A DNA stretch of 22,757 nt from Solimonas sp041612095 (GTDB taxonomy: Bacteria; Pseudomonadota; Gammaproteobacteria; Nevskiales; Nevskiaceae): assembly GCA_041612095.1 (NCBI GenBank), contig JBFJJW010000021.1:1-22757 (forward strand), written 5' to 3'. Below the pieces are notes generated by a model. The model was not told the origin of the DNA. It did no database searches and saw only the letters and a list, made by a program, of their open reading frames with translations. A program made the translations under genes and the position numbers. Positions 7,170-15,148 of this stretch are shown here, piece after piece (the stretch's first letter is position 1; the number at the start of each line of letters is the position of its first letter).

Positions 7170-8396
7170 ATGAGCGAGGTACTGATAATTGGCGCCGGCC
7201 CCTCCGGCTCGCTGGCCGCAACCCATTTGCTTCGGCGCGGCCATCGGGTGCTCGTTCTGGAGAAGCAGCAGTTTCCCCGGTTCTCGATCGGCGAATCGCT
7301 GCTGGCGCAAAGCATGACACTGATCGACGAGGCAGGACTCTTGGGCGCAGTCCAGCGCGCCGGATTCCAATACAAGAACGGCGCAGCCTTCGCTTGCGGC
7401 GGCGACCATGCCGAGTTCAACTTCGCGGACAAGACGTCCTTGGGTCTGGGCTATACCTACCAGGTCATGCGTGCGGACTTCGATCACCTGCTGATCCGTG
7501 AAGCGGAGAAGCTCGGCGCCGAGGTTCGCTACCAGGTTGAGATCGTCGGCGCAGACTTCTCAGGTCCTTCCCCCGAAGTCACGGCGCGTAACGCCGACGG
7601 CTCGACCGAGACGCTACGGCCTGCGTTCGTGCTGGATGCCAGCGGCTTTGCCCGCGTCCTACCCCGATTGCTCAAGCTCGAATCGCCCAGCAATCAGGCC
7701 GCACGCACCGCGCTCTACACCCAGATTCACGATCACATTCCCTCCGGGGCGTTTGACCGTCAGAAGATCCTGATTACGACCCACCCCCAGCGGCGCGACA
7801 TCTGGTACTGGCTGATTCCGTTCTCCGGCGGCAAGGCCTCCATCGGCGTTGTCACCTCGAACGAGTACATGGCGATGCTGCCAGGCACTGCGGACGAACG
7901 CCTGTGGGCGCTGCAGCAACAGGTTCCGGAGCTTGCAGTGCTGCTCGGCAACGCCGAGCCCCTGTTTCCCGCCGGTGAACTTCGCGGGTACTCCGCCAAC
8001 GTCAGCCGCATGAGCGGTCCGGGTTATGCGCTGCTCGGCAATGCAGCGGAATTCCTGGATCCGGTGTTCTCCTCGGGCGTAACCATCGCGATGAAGTCAG
8101 CGCAGCTGGCGACTGCGGCACTGTCGCGGCAACTGCAGGGGGAAGCGGTTGACTGGATGACCGAGTTTGAAGCGCCGCTGCGTTACGGAGTCGAGACCTT
8201 TCGCGCGTTTGTCGATACCTGGTATGACGGTCGCCTGCAGGACATCGTCTATCACAAGAATCCCGACCCGAAGATCAAGCGCATGATCTGCTCGGTGCTT
8301 GCCGGCTATGCCTGGGATCGCGACAACGTCTATACCGGCCCCAACGCGCTGCGCCGCCTGGACACGCTGGCGAGAGCGGTAAGACAGGGCATGTAA
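7170..8396 (+). CDS. Flavin-dependent halogenase-like oxidoreductase
   Basis: The start at 7170 is chosen because an AGGA ribosome binding site precedes it and the FAD-binding GAGPSG (residues 8-13) then lies right at the N-terminus. The 408-residue protein shows a GES motif (FSIGES, 38-43) and the conserved-type lysine in QYKNGAAF (Lys69). It also carries WYWLIP (212-217), an exact match to the WxWxIP signature of flavin-dependent halogenases, plus a C-terminal LLGNAAEFLDPVFSSGV segment. Family knowledge: such enzymes use FADH2, oxygen and halide to halogenate electron-rich aromatic rings. In this cluster a chlorinated or brominated aryl polyene is the obvious inference, since xanthomonadins are brominated. 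It lies on the opposite strand between the exporter and lipoprotein genes. A related non-halogenating flavoprotein oxidoreductase remains possible. Confidence 0.82.
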   Translation: MSEVLIIGAGPSGSLAATHLLRRGHRVLVLEKQQFPRFSIGESLLAQSMTLIDEAGLLGAVQRAGFQYKNGAAFACGGDHAEFNFADKTSLGLGYTYQVMRADFDHLLIREAEKLGAEVRYQVEIVGADFSGPSPEVTARNADGSTETLRPAFVLDASGFARVLPRLLKLESPSNQAARTALYTQIHDHIPSGAFDRQKILITTHPQRRDIWYWLIPFSGGKASIGVVTSNEYMAMLPGTADERLWALQQQVPELAVLLGNAEPLFPAGELRGYSANVSRMSGPGYALLGNAAEFLDPVFSSGVTIAMKSAQLATAALSRQLQGEAVDWMTEFEAPLRYGVETFRAFVDTWYDGRLQDIVYHKNPDPKIKRMICSVLAGYAWDRDNVYTGPNALRRLDTLARAVRQGM

Positions 8397-8400
8397 TGCA

Positions 8401-8426
8401 GCGTTTGCTGCCACCGCCGGAAACGC
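8401..8426. terminator. Weak hairpin between convergent halogenase and exporter genes
   Basis: A 6-bp inverted repeat (GCGTTT, 8401-8406, with AAACGC, 8421-8426) lies in the 33-base gap between two converging stop codons. The loop is 14 bases and no T tract follows, so termination here is only a possibility. Confidence 0.25.
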
Positions 8427-8429
8427 AGC

Positions 8430-10766
8430 TCAGCCGAGCTCGCACCGCGGCCGTTGGCTGAGCAATGCCAGGACATAGGTGAGGCTGATGCCGACCAGTA
8501 ATGTCAGCCCGAGCGAGCGTATGAATGGGGTCGCGCTGAACGCCAGCAGCCCGTACGCCAGCACCGTACCCACGGTTGAAAGCAGCAATGCCAGCAAGGT
8601 AGCAGCACGCGCATCGCCGCTCTCGCGCAGGAACACGCCGTAGTCGACGCCCAGACCGAGCACGACAAACAAGGCAAGGACATTGAACAGGCTGGCCGAA
8701 ATCCCTAACAACCCGAACAGCGCAAGTGTCAACGCCGCCGCGCCGAGCGGCACCGATAGCAGGCGCAGCGCGGTGATCGTGCCGTAGCGCCGCATCAGCA
8801 GCATGGCGATCAGGGCGTAAGTGGCGCTGATCAGCCAGGCTGCGAGCACCCGATAGCGTTCGAGTACGGTCGAGATCTCCGCCACCTTGTCGATATAGCG
8901 CGCACCCGGGCTGGTCACGGCACGCACCGCCGCGATGTCTGTCACGTCTACGAGATTGACGACCGAGGCATAGCCCTGATCAAGCGGCCCCAACCATAGA
9001 TGCCGATACGGCCCGGCTGCCGCGGACTGCAGCCAGTCGGATAGCGCCAGCGGCGTGTTTGCAGACGCCTGATAGCGCGCGCGCTCCCGCGCAATGACCT
9101 CGGGCGCGAACCCGAGTTCGCGCTGCAGTCGCGGCGCGAGCCCATCGGTTCCATAGATGTGTTCACCCTGCAAGCGATCGTTCTCTGCCTGCATCCGCGG
9201 CGACGGCAGCGCGCGACTCAGCGCCTGATAGCCCGACAGTGCCCCGCGATCAACAAGCGCCTGCAGCGCATGCACCAGCGCCTCCTCGCTCTCGAGTACA
9301 GCCGCGGGACTGCTGCCGCGCACGAGAAACAGCCGACTGTCCGGTGTATTGCGGAGCAGGCTGCGCAGGGCCCGCTCGTCGCGCATCAGAGCCTCCGGCG
9401 ACGACTGAAGCTGATGCAGGTCGTCCGAAAACTGCAGACGCCACAAACCAACAGCCGCCGCCGCCAACGCGAGCGCCGCACACCAGGGAGCAATGCGGTG
9501 CCGGCGCACGCGACCCACCCACAGATCAAACCACAGCGATATCCGCAGCAGCGCAGGCGCATCCAATCGCCGTGCAGGGCGCGCCAGCAGCGGATACCAG
9601 AACAACACCGACGCACAGGCCGTAACCAGCCCGGCGGCGCAGAACACCGCCATCTGCCGCAGCCCGGGCAAGGGCGCGAGCGCCAGCCCCAGGTATCCCA
9701 GCACCGCGCAACTCATGCCAACCGTGATCCCGGGACCGACGTGCTGCAGTGCCAGGGCCGGGCTCCAGCGCTCCGGGGCACGAAACTGATCGGCGAGATA
9801 GTGGTTGGAATAATCGATCCCCACGCCGATCAAGCCCGTGCCAAAGACGAGCGTAACCATGTGAATGCGGTCAAACAGGAAATGGCAGGCGGTGACGGCG
9901 GCCAACGCACCACTGCCCAACACCAGCGCCGACAACAGCAGTGGCCGCGGCGAACGGAACGTGAGCAGTACCATCAGCACCACGCCAACCATCGACAAGG
10001 TGCCAACGGTGCTGATCTCCCGGGTTGCCGAACGCGTTGCAGCTGCCGCATGCAGTATCAAACCTGAGCCGATGACGCTGACGCCCGGTTGTGCCCGTGC
10101 CACAGCCATCGCCCGCTCGATGACGGGCATCAGCCGCTCCTGGGTCGCTGCGGCAAAAGGCCCCTCCGCAAGCTGCACGCCAATCATCACGTAGCTGGCC
10201 CTGCCATCGCTGACCATCAGCACACCATCTTGCAGGCGAGCCGCGCCAACCGCCGCGTGACTCTGCGCCAGAAAGTCACCCAGCAGATTCAAGGGGTCCT
10301 CGACCACCGCCAGCGGTCGCGGCAAGGCTCCGGGACTGTAGATTGCTCGCAGCGCCTCGGCATACAAGGCGGCCGTATCCCCACGCTGCAGGCGCTCACG
10401 CGCCTGCTGGGATAGCAGTCGATAGCGATACGGAACGTAAACAGCGTCGGCAGCCGCAGCGCCGGCCCCGACCTCCATCTGTACCTCGGCAAACACCTGA
10501 GCCTTGCGCAGGGTTTCGGCGAACTGCTGCGCTGCCTTGCGCGCAGCGGCCGGTTCTGGCGCGCCGACGAGAAACACCGCCCGCCGCGCCAGCCGCTCCG
10601 AGTAACGCTGGAGTGCCGCGCTGGCCGCTGCGTCCTGCTCGCCCGCGGGCAACAACGCCAGGATGTCCGTCTCGATGCGGATCTGCGGCAGCACGGCAGC
10701 CCCAAATACCACCGCGAGCACCAGCATCGCTGCCGACCACAACCCAAAGCGGCCGCGGATAGACAC
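8430..10766 (-). CDS. MMPL/RND-type exporter, ApeM-like
   Basis: A 778-residue membrane protein with the two-fold MMPL architecture: an N-terminal helix, a large periplasmic domain (about 30-250), a bundle of helices, a second periplasmic domain (about 450-620) and a second helix bundle. Each bundle has the MMPL-type acidic motif, GVGIDY (about 314-319) and GLGVDY (about 704-709), expected for proton-driven transport. It starts with GTG, two bases after the stop of the LolA-like gene. Pairing with a LolA-like protein and a DUF3261 lipoprotein is typical of aryl polyene clusters, so it probably extracts or moves the lipid-anchored pigment from the inner membrane towards the outer membrane. Confidence 0.9.
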   Translation of the reverse strand: MSIRGRFGLWSAAMLVLAVVFGAAVLPQIRIETDILALLPAGEQDAAASAALQRYSERLARRAVFLVGAPEPAAARKAAQQFAETLRKAQVFAEVQMEVGAGAAAADAVYVPYRYRLLSQQARERLQRGDTAALYAEALRAIYSPGALPRPLAVVEDPLNLLGDFLAQSHAAVGAARLQDGVLMVSDGRASYVMIGVQLAEGPFAAATQERLMPVIERAMAVARAQPGVSVIGSGLILHAAAATRSATREISTVGTLSMVGVVLMVLLTFRSPRPLLLSALVLGSGALAAVTACHFLFDRIHMVTLVFGTGLIGVGIDYSNHYLADQFRAPERWSPALALQHVGPGITVGMSCAVLGYLGLALAPLPGLRQMAVFCAAGLVTACASVLFWYPLLARPARRLDAPALLRISLWFDLWVGRVRRHRIAPWCAALALAAAAVGLWRLQFSDDLHQLQSSPEALMRDERALRSLLRNTPDSRLFLVRGSSPAAVLESEEALVHALQALVDRGALSGYQALSRALPSPRMQAENDRLQGEHIYGTDGLAPRLQRELGFAPEVIARERARYQASANTPLALSDWLQSAAAGPYRHLWLGPLDQGYASVVNLVDVTDIAAVRAVTSPGARYIDKVAEISTVLERYRVLAAWLISATYALIAMLLMRRYGTITALRLLSVPLGAAALTLALFGLLGISASLFNVLALFVVLGLGVDYGVFLRESGDARAATLLALLLSTVGTVLAYGLLAFSATPFIRSLGLTLLVGISLTYVLALLSQRPRCELG

Positions 10767-10768
10767 GG

Positions 10769-11416
10769 CTAACGGCTGTAGCGCAGGCGCTCTTCAGCGC
10801 TGATCTGCGCAGAGCCTTGCAATTGCAGTATCGAAATCTCGGTGCGATCGCCATTGCGATCGCGCAGCTCTATACGCTCCACGGCGTGCGCGCCGGATAT
10901 CCGCGCCTCGTCGAATACCTGGCTCAACGCGGCCTGGCGTGGGCGCAGCCCCAACTGCCAGCGCTCCTCCTGCGCCTGACCATAGAGCTTGAAGTCGCCG
11001 GACAACATGGCGACATCCAGCGAAAACAACGCCATGAACAAACGCAATGCCACTTGTAGCGCCGGTTGCTCGGACGTCGACACTGTCATCGTCAGACGCC
11101 CTCCATCCAGCTGCCGCATGCCGGTTGCAGTCAACACGAGCTCGGTATCAAGCGGCTGTCGTGTATGCCAGATGATCCCCAAGTCACGGACGAACAGAAA
11201 ATCGCCTTCGGAGCGCAATGGTTGAGGCAGCTCACGCAGGTACTTGCGCTGCTCAAACCGGCCCCGCAGGGCCAGCGCCTGCCCCAGTTCACGTGCCGGC
11301 GCGGACAGCAGAGCGCGCACGCCGTCCGCAGTTTGCGGATGCGCAAATACACCCTCATCCGCGAACGCGGCCAGACTGAGCAGGCTTGCGATCAAGGCCA
11401 GCCAGCGCCATCTCAT
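10769..11416 (-). CDS. LolA-like periplasmic lipid carrier, ApeL-like
   Basis: The start at 11416 (MRWRWLALIASLLSLAAFA) gives a 215-residue protein with a signal peptide cut after AFA (residue 19). This ATG overlaps the thioesterase stop as ATGA; the longer frame to 11464 only adds a region lying inside the thioesterase gene. The mature protein has the LolA/LolB-like beta pattern, including LRGRFEQRKYLRELPQPL, GDFLFVRDLGIIWHT and an amphipathic C-terminal half. It would ferry the hydrophobic pigment, or its lipid form, across the periplasm together with the adjacent MMPL pump. It is not the housekeeping LolA: the sequence is divergent and the context is the pigment operon. Confidence 0.87.
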   Translation of the reverse strand: MRWRWLALIASLLSLAAFADEGVFAHPQTADGVRALLSAPARELGQALALRGRFEQRKYLRELPQPLRSEGDFLFVRDLGIIWHTRQPLDTELVLTATGMRQLDGGRLTMTVSTSEQPALQVALRLFMALFSLDVAMLSGDFKLYGQAQEERWQLGLRPRQAALSQVFDEARISGAHAVERIELRDRNGDRTEISILQLQGSAQISAEERLRYSR

Positions 11417-11829
11417 GGCCGCAAACCCAGCTTGTGGAACAGGATGTCGGGCGAACGCAGGCACATCTCGCGCGTCTTCAGATCCACTGCGACTTGTACC
11501 GACTCGCCCTTGGTCATGCGTTGGCCACTGTCGGGATCAAATACCAGATACTCAATGCGCAGCCGGTACTCCCACTCCTTCAGCGTTGCACGGACACCGA
11601 TTTCCTGGCCAAACAACGCCGGCTTGACATAGCGCAGGCGCAGATCGATCACCGGCCAGCCGTAGCCTGAGGCCACCATATCGTCATAGTTGTAGCCAAA
11701 GCCTTGCAGCAGCTCGCAACGCGCAATCTCGAAGTACTTGGCGTAGTTTCCGTGCCAGACAATGCCAGCCGGATCCAGATCGTGGAACGGAATCTTGATG
11801 CGCACTTCCGCCGGTGCCGGCAGACTCAT
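11413..11829 (-). CDS. 4HBT-type acyl-ACP/CoA thioesterase, ApeK-like
   Basis: A 138-residue hotdog thioesterase. The 4HBT signature is clear near the N-terminus: IPFHDLDPAGIVWHGNY, with Asp19 at the position of the catalytic aspartate of 4-hydroxybenzoyl-CoA thioesterases. It could release the finished aryl polyene from the ACP, or clear stalled intermediates. It overlaps the upstream glycosyltransferase (ATGA at 11826-11829) and the downstream LolA-like gene (ATGA at 11413-11416), so translation of the three is probably coupled. Confidence 0.9.
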   Translation of the reverse strand: MSLPAPAEVRIKIPFHDLDPAGIVWHGNYAKYFEIARCELLQGFGYNYDDMVASGYGWPVIDLRLRYVKPALFGQEIGVRATLKEWEYRLRIEYLVFDPDSGQRMTKGESVQVAVDLKTREMCLRSPDILFHKLGLRP

Positions 11830-12575
11830 CGGTTGGCTCCTTTAAGCTTCCGCTGCAATAGTCGCGGCAGGCGCGCCACCATGCCGAAGAACAGTCGTGT
11901 GTGCATGCCGGATATGCGCAGATTGTCAGCCAGCATCCGGAAATGCGACACCCCGTCTGCGGGATAGATCACCCGCGTCGGCAGCTCCAGTACCGCCACG
12001 CCGCGCCAGTACAACCGCACCAGGATGTCGGTGTCGAAGTTCATGCGCCGCCCGACGTGCTCCTGCGACCACACTGCCAATGTCGCCGGCAGGGGATAGA
12101 CCCGGTAGCCGCACATCGAATCGCGAATGCCCGTGGACAGCGTGTGAATCCAGACCCAGAAGTGGGTGATGTAGCGTCCGTACAGGCGCGCCTTCGGCAC
12201 AGAGGTGTCGTAGAGCGGCACTCCAGTGACCAGCGCGGCAGGATGTGCCCGCGCCAGGACCAGCATGCGGGTCAGGTCCTCCAGATCGTGCTGACCGTCG
12301 GCATCGACCTGTACGGCATGGCTGTGGCCGGCCGCAGCGGCAGCCGCGCAGCCAGCCATCACCGCTGCCCCCTTGCCCTGATTCGGAGCAAGCCGCAACA
12401 GGGTCAGCCAATCCGCTTCCTGTCCGGCGATCCTGTCGAGCAACGGCTGCACCGCCACGTCACTGCCATCGTCCACCAGCCAGCAACGCAAGCCGTGCCG
12501 TCTGAGATCGGCGAGACTGCGCTCAAGCGCGTGCTCGTGGTTGTAGAACGGCATCACCACCGCTGGACTAAACAT
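11826..12575 (-). CDS. Family 2 glycosyltransferase, ApeJ N-terminal-like
   Basis: A 249-residue GT-A type glycosyltransferase. It begins VVMPFYNHE and carries the nucleotide-binding CWLVDDGSD (acidic pair at 35-36) and the metal-binding DADGQHD (91-97), followed by the acceptor-side region with WRGVAVLELPTRVIYP. A C-terminal basic stretch may bring it to the membrane. In E. coli, as I recall, the corresponding gene (apeJ) joins a glycosyltransferase and an acyltransferase; here the acyltransferase half is absent and probably encoded separately at 17690-18595. The likely role is building the polar part of the membrane anchor. It overlaps the upstream dehydratase gene by 8 bases. Confidence 0.88.
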   Translation of the reverse strand: MFSPAVVMPFYNHEHALERSLADLRRHGLRCWLVDDGSDVAVQPLLDRIAGQEADWLTLLRLAPNQGKGAAVMAGCAAAAAAGHSHAVQVDADGQHDLEDLTRMLVLARAHPAALVTGVPLYDTSVPKARLYGRYITHFWVWIHTLSTGIRDSMCGYRVYPLPATLAVWSQEHVGRRMNFDTDILVRLYWRGVAVLELPTRVIYPADGVSHFRMLADNLRISGMHTRLFFGMVARLPRLLQRKLKGANR

Positions 12576-12915
12576 CCGCGAGCCTCAGGCGGCCGGATGA
12601 ATAGACACCATCGGCGTCGGTGTACCGGAACGCCAGTTCCTTGCTGTCAGCGTCAAGGTCCAGCTCCAGGGCCAGGTGCTGGTCGGGCCCGATGACGCGC
12701 TGGAACTTGATGCCGGCCATCTGCTGATAGGCGGGGGCACAGCCGAAGCGCTCAGACGCGAAATGTACTGCCCAGGCCAGCTGCACGACCCCCGGCAGTA
12801 TCGGATGTTGCGGGAAGTGTCCGGCAAAACATTCCAGCTCGGCTGGAATGGCCAGCTCCAGCCGCAACTTCGTTGCCTGCCGCTGCTCGCTCAGCACCCG
12901 CGGGAGGCCACGCAC
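12568..12915 (-). CDS. ApeI-type hotdog dehydratase, acidic residue replaced
   Basis: A 115-residue hotdog protein of the FabA/FabZ type, starting with GTG nine bases after the ACP stop. The signature AGHFPQHPILPGV is present with His33, but where FabZ has Glu (PGVLILE pattern) this protein has PGVVQLAW, with Ala47. The acidic partner used in FabZ is therefore missing at that position. It may still dehydrate 3-hydroxyacyl-ACP with another residue, act as a heterodimer partner, or have lost activity. A second ApeI-like gene at 17391-17693 keeps the Glu. It lies between the ACP gene and the glycosyltransferase gene (8-base overlap). Confidence 0.85.
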   Translation of the reverse strand: MRGLPRVLSEQRQATKLRLELAIPAELECFAGHFPQHPILPGVVQLAWAVHFASERFGCAPAYQQMAGIKFQRVIGPDQHLALELDLDADSKELAFRYTDADGVYSSGRLRLADV

Positions 12916-12924
12916 AGCGCCGCC

Positions 12925-13173
12925 TCAGGATGAGACCAGGTTGCGGACCGCGTCGACGACATCGCCGACAGTGCGAACATTCTTGAACTCTTCCGGCTGC
13001 ATCTTGGTGCCGGTGTAGTCCTTGAGCTTCAGCATCAGATCGATGGCATCGATACTGTCGATATCCAGATCCTGATACAGGTGCGCCTGCGGGGTGATCT
13101 TGGCCGCATCGATCTCGAACAGTTCCACCAGCACCCCCTTGAGGTGCTCAAATATTTCTTGCTCGCTGGGCAT
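12925..13173 (-). CDS. Acyl carrier protein, ApeF-like
   Basis: An 82-residue acidic carrier protein. The phosphopantetheine site is Ser40 in the motif DLDIDSIDAIDL, with Ile in place of the usual Leu after the serine. Helix boundaries and length are normal for type II ACPs. It should carry the growing chain or the malonyl extender as a thioester. It lies 34 bases downstream of the PlsC-type acyltransferase; I see no good Shine-Dalgarno before its ATG. A second ACP of different sequence opens the divergent operon (15149-15436). Confidence 0.92.
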   Translation of the reverse strand: MPSEQEIFEHLKGVLVELFEIDAAKITPQAHLYQDLDIDSIDAIDLMLKLKDYTGTKMQPEEFKNVRTVGDVVDAVRNLVSS

Positions 13174-13207
13174 TAGGGTGACGAGTTAGGCCGCAATTTG
13201 CGCGCGA

Positions 13208-14017
13208 TTATACCCAGCTACAGGCTTGCGCATACGGCGCAAACCGCGCCGCCAACTCTTGCGTGAGACGACGAGCCGCCACCGCATGCCCGCCGGGTGC
13301 TCCGCAGAAATCGGCCGCGGCTATCGCTTCCCCCACGTCCAATCTCCAGTGCCCGGGTCGCGGCGGTATCCGATACCAGGGCTCGTGCTTGGTCAGCATC
13401 AGCGGCCGGCAACTGACGCCGACCGGCCTTACCTGGCACTGCGCAGCCAGCGCAATCTGTGCGGCCCCGCGCTTCAACGCAAGAGCCTGCCCCGGAACGG
13501 TACGCGTTCCTTCCGGAAACACGAGCAGCGAGCGCCCGGCCCGTAGCGCTCTGGCGCAATCCTCGATCAGGGCGCCCGAATCCCGATTCGGGATATAGCC
13601 CGCCCAGACCACGGGCCAGCGGAGAAAGGGATTCCGGAACAGGGCCTGCTTGACGATGCAATCCACCTCCGGCATCAGCGCGATGATCAGGACCACGTCG
13701 ATCAGCGTGGGGTGATTGGCCACGATCAGCTGCCCAGGCTGCAGCAGGCGCTCGCGCCCCTGCACCTCCCAACTGATCACACCGAGACGGCTCATCATCC
13801 AAACGAACAGGCGGAACGTTAGATGCATCGCGCGCTGGATCCGGCTCCGGCAGCGCGCCTTGTTCCATGACAGCAAACGTATCAGTGGAAATAGCGTCAG
13901 ACTGATCAATACGGCACCGATACCGAAGCAGGCGAAGCTGAGCCCGGTGCCCAACAGGCGCCACAGATGGTCTACACGCGAGCGCGGCGCGGCGACCACC
14001 AGCGATGGCGGATTCAT
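13208..14017 (-). CDS. PlsC-type 1-acylglycerol-3-phosphate acyltransferase-like protein, ApeD-like
   Basis: A 269-residue membrane-associated acyltransferase. A hydrophobic segment at about 22-48 precedes the catalytic HX4D motif NHPTLID (His102, Asp107) and the glycerol-phosphate-binding VFPEGTRT (about 166-173). Housekeeping PlsC acylates lysophosphatidate; in this operon it more likely transfers the polyene acyl chain, or a fatty acyl chain, to the lipid-like anchor of the pigment. Its ATG overlaps the chorismatase stop (ATGA, 14014-14017). It is one of two acyltransferases of different families in the cluster. Confidence 0.88.
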   Translation of the reverse strand: MNPPSLVVAAPRSRVDHLWRLLGTGLSFACFGIGAVLISLTLFPLIRLLSWNKARCRSRIQRAMHLTFRLFVWMMSRLGVISWEVQGRERLLQPGQLIVANHPTLIDVVLIIALMPEVDCIVKQALFRNPFLRWPVVWAGYIPNRDSGALIEDCARALRAGRSLLVFPEGTRTVPGQALALKRGAAQIALAAQCQVRPVGVSCRPLMLTKHEPWYRIPPRPGHWRLDVGEAIAAADFCGAPGGHAVAARRLTQELAARFAPYAQACSWV

Positions 14018-14997
14018 GCAATCTCGGCCCGATACTGGCCTTCCATCTCCAGCAGCAGGTCGGTGCGGCAGATGTCGCCTTCAAGCACCAGCAACGGCGT
14101 CTCCGCTCCAAATCGCAATCGCACCCGTTCCAGCGCTTGCGCCAACGGCTGTCCCTGGCGCAGATACAGCTTCAGCAACTGCGGCTGCAGCCGCGCGCCG
14201 CCGAGGCGGCTGGCAGCCTGCTCCAGCAGCGCCTCGAAGTTGCGGTGAATCTCGTCCAGTTGGGCCATCGGATCATCCACATGACAGGACGCGTGCCCGA
14301 TGATGCTGGCGGTCCCCGATACGTACAGATGCGCTTCGCCGAGCCAATGCTTCAGCGTCGCGCGCGAAAAGCTCGGGCTGCGCGGACCGTAGTCGGCGGG
14401 ATACCTGAACGCGCTGAGCTGGCGTGGATTCTCGATCTGCATTCCCGGCGATCGTGCCGCCAGCAGATACAGTGTCAGGCCATCGCCGTCGCTGCCGATG
14501 GCGGTGGCCGCTGGCAGCTGAAGCTCGAACCCCGGCTTCAGCGCCAGTGCGCGATACCGGCCCTGCACAAAGCGCCGATAGCGCTCGGCGTCGCCGACCC
14601 CGTGGGTGATTCCCCCCAGGTAATGCCAGACCCGCAGCCAGCAGGGATATCCGAGCTGGCGCAGCAGCGCGTCCGCGCGCACATAAAGATGCAGCGTTGC
14701 CCGCTCGACATCCGCAGTTTCCTCGGCCGAAAGATGAATCTGCGCAAACAGCACTTCGCCGTCGTGGGCATAACCAAAACCGTCGGTGCGGCCGTACTCG
14801 ACAGGCCGATCGCTGCTCCAGACCTCGGCGCCGGCCCCGTGCAGCAGCGGTAGCGGCACCACGCCCTCGCGCGGATCGCCGCCAACCCCATCCGGCATGC
14901 CAAACCGCAGCCGCGCGAGCGTGTGCTGCGTCAGCGGCTCGTCGGCGGTGGCATAGCGGACCTGTGGCGGTCGGGCAGTAGGACGTAATGGCGACAT
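14014..14997 (-). CDS. Chorismatase (XanB2/Hyg5/FkbO family), hydroxybenzoate-forming
   Basis: The start at 14997 (MSPLRPTARPPQV) gives 327 residues, the usual family size; the frame continues to 15084 but adds a Ser/Arg-rich stretch unlike the family. Recognisable blocks are VEYGRTDGFGYAHDGEVLF, LRVWHYLGGI, GRYRALALKPG, YVSGTASIIGHASCHV and the C-terminal EGDICRTDLLLEMEG. Family knowledge: chorismatases eliminate pyruvate from chorismate; FkbO gives a dihydrodiol, Hyg5 gives 3-hydroxybenzoate, and XanB2 gives 3- and 4-hydroxybenzoate. The Cys310 in DICR is, as I recall, a residue linked to hydroxybenzoate-forming members, which I cannot verify here. It is the first gene of block B and would supply the aryl head group. 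Confidence 0.88.
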   Translation of the reverse strand: MSPLRPTARPPQVRYATADEPLTQHTLARLRFGMPDGVGGDPREGVVPLPLLHGAGAEVWSSDRPVEYGRTDGFGYAHDGEVLFAQIHLSAEETADVERATLHLYVRADALLRQLGYPCWLRVWHYLGGITHGVGDAERYRRFVQGRYRALALKPGFELQLPAATAIGSDGDGLTLYLLAARSPGMQIENPRQLSAFRYPADYGPRSPSFSRATLKHWLGEAHLYVSGTASIIGHASCHVDDPMAQLDEIHRNFEALLEQAASRLGGARLQPQLLKLYLRQGQPLAQALERVRLRFGAETPLLVLEGDICRTDLLLEMEGQYRAEIA

Positions 14998-15077
14998 CAG
15001 CGAAGATGAGGTGTGCGCTGGGAGGCAGAAAGTGCGAATTCTGCGGGGCCATGACCAACGACTACAAGCCCCGGCGG

Positions 15078-15107
15078 CAATCATGCGATGATTGAGGCGA
15101 TCTCAAT
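15078..15107. promoter_or_regulatory. Two overlapping inverted repeats in the divergent promoter region, candidate operator
   Basis: The first repeat is CAATCAT, 3 bases, ATGATTG (15078-15094), perfect over 7-bp arms. The second is ATTGAG, 5 bases, CTCAAT (15091-15107), perfect over 6-bp arms and sharing ATTG with the first. The second also fits the T-N11-A dyad typical of LysR-type regulator sites. The element lies in the 151-base gap between the divergent chorismatase and ACP genes, 42 bases before the ACP start. No regulator gene is in the window. Confidence 0.5.
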
Positions 15108-15148
15108 ACCGATACGCCCGGCCGTCGTGACCGGGTTGGGGAATACGC

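Noticed and set aside
9159..10067. 302-residue open frame on the plus strand opposite the MMPL exporter
   Set aside because: It lies wholly antisense to a clear 778-residue membrane protein, is rich in Arg/Gln/His as expected for a GC-rich shadow frame, and has no recognisable domain.
13218..14111. Alternative 297-residue minus-strand frame over the PlsC-like gene
   Set aside because: The overlapping frame 13208-14017 has HX4D and FPEGTR motifs; this one has none and is an out-of-frame reading of the same region.
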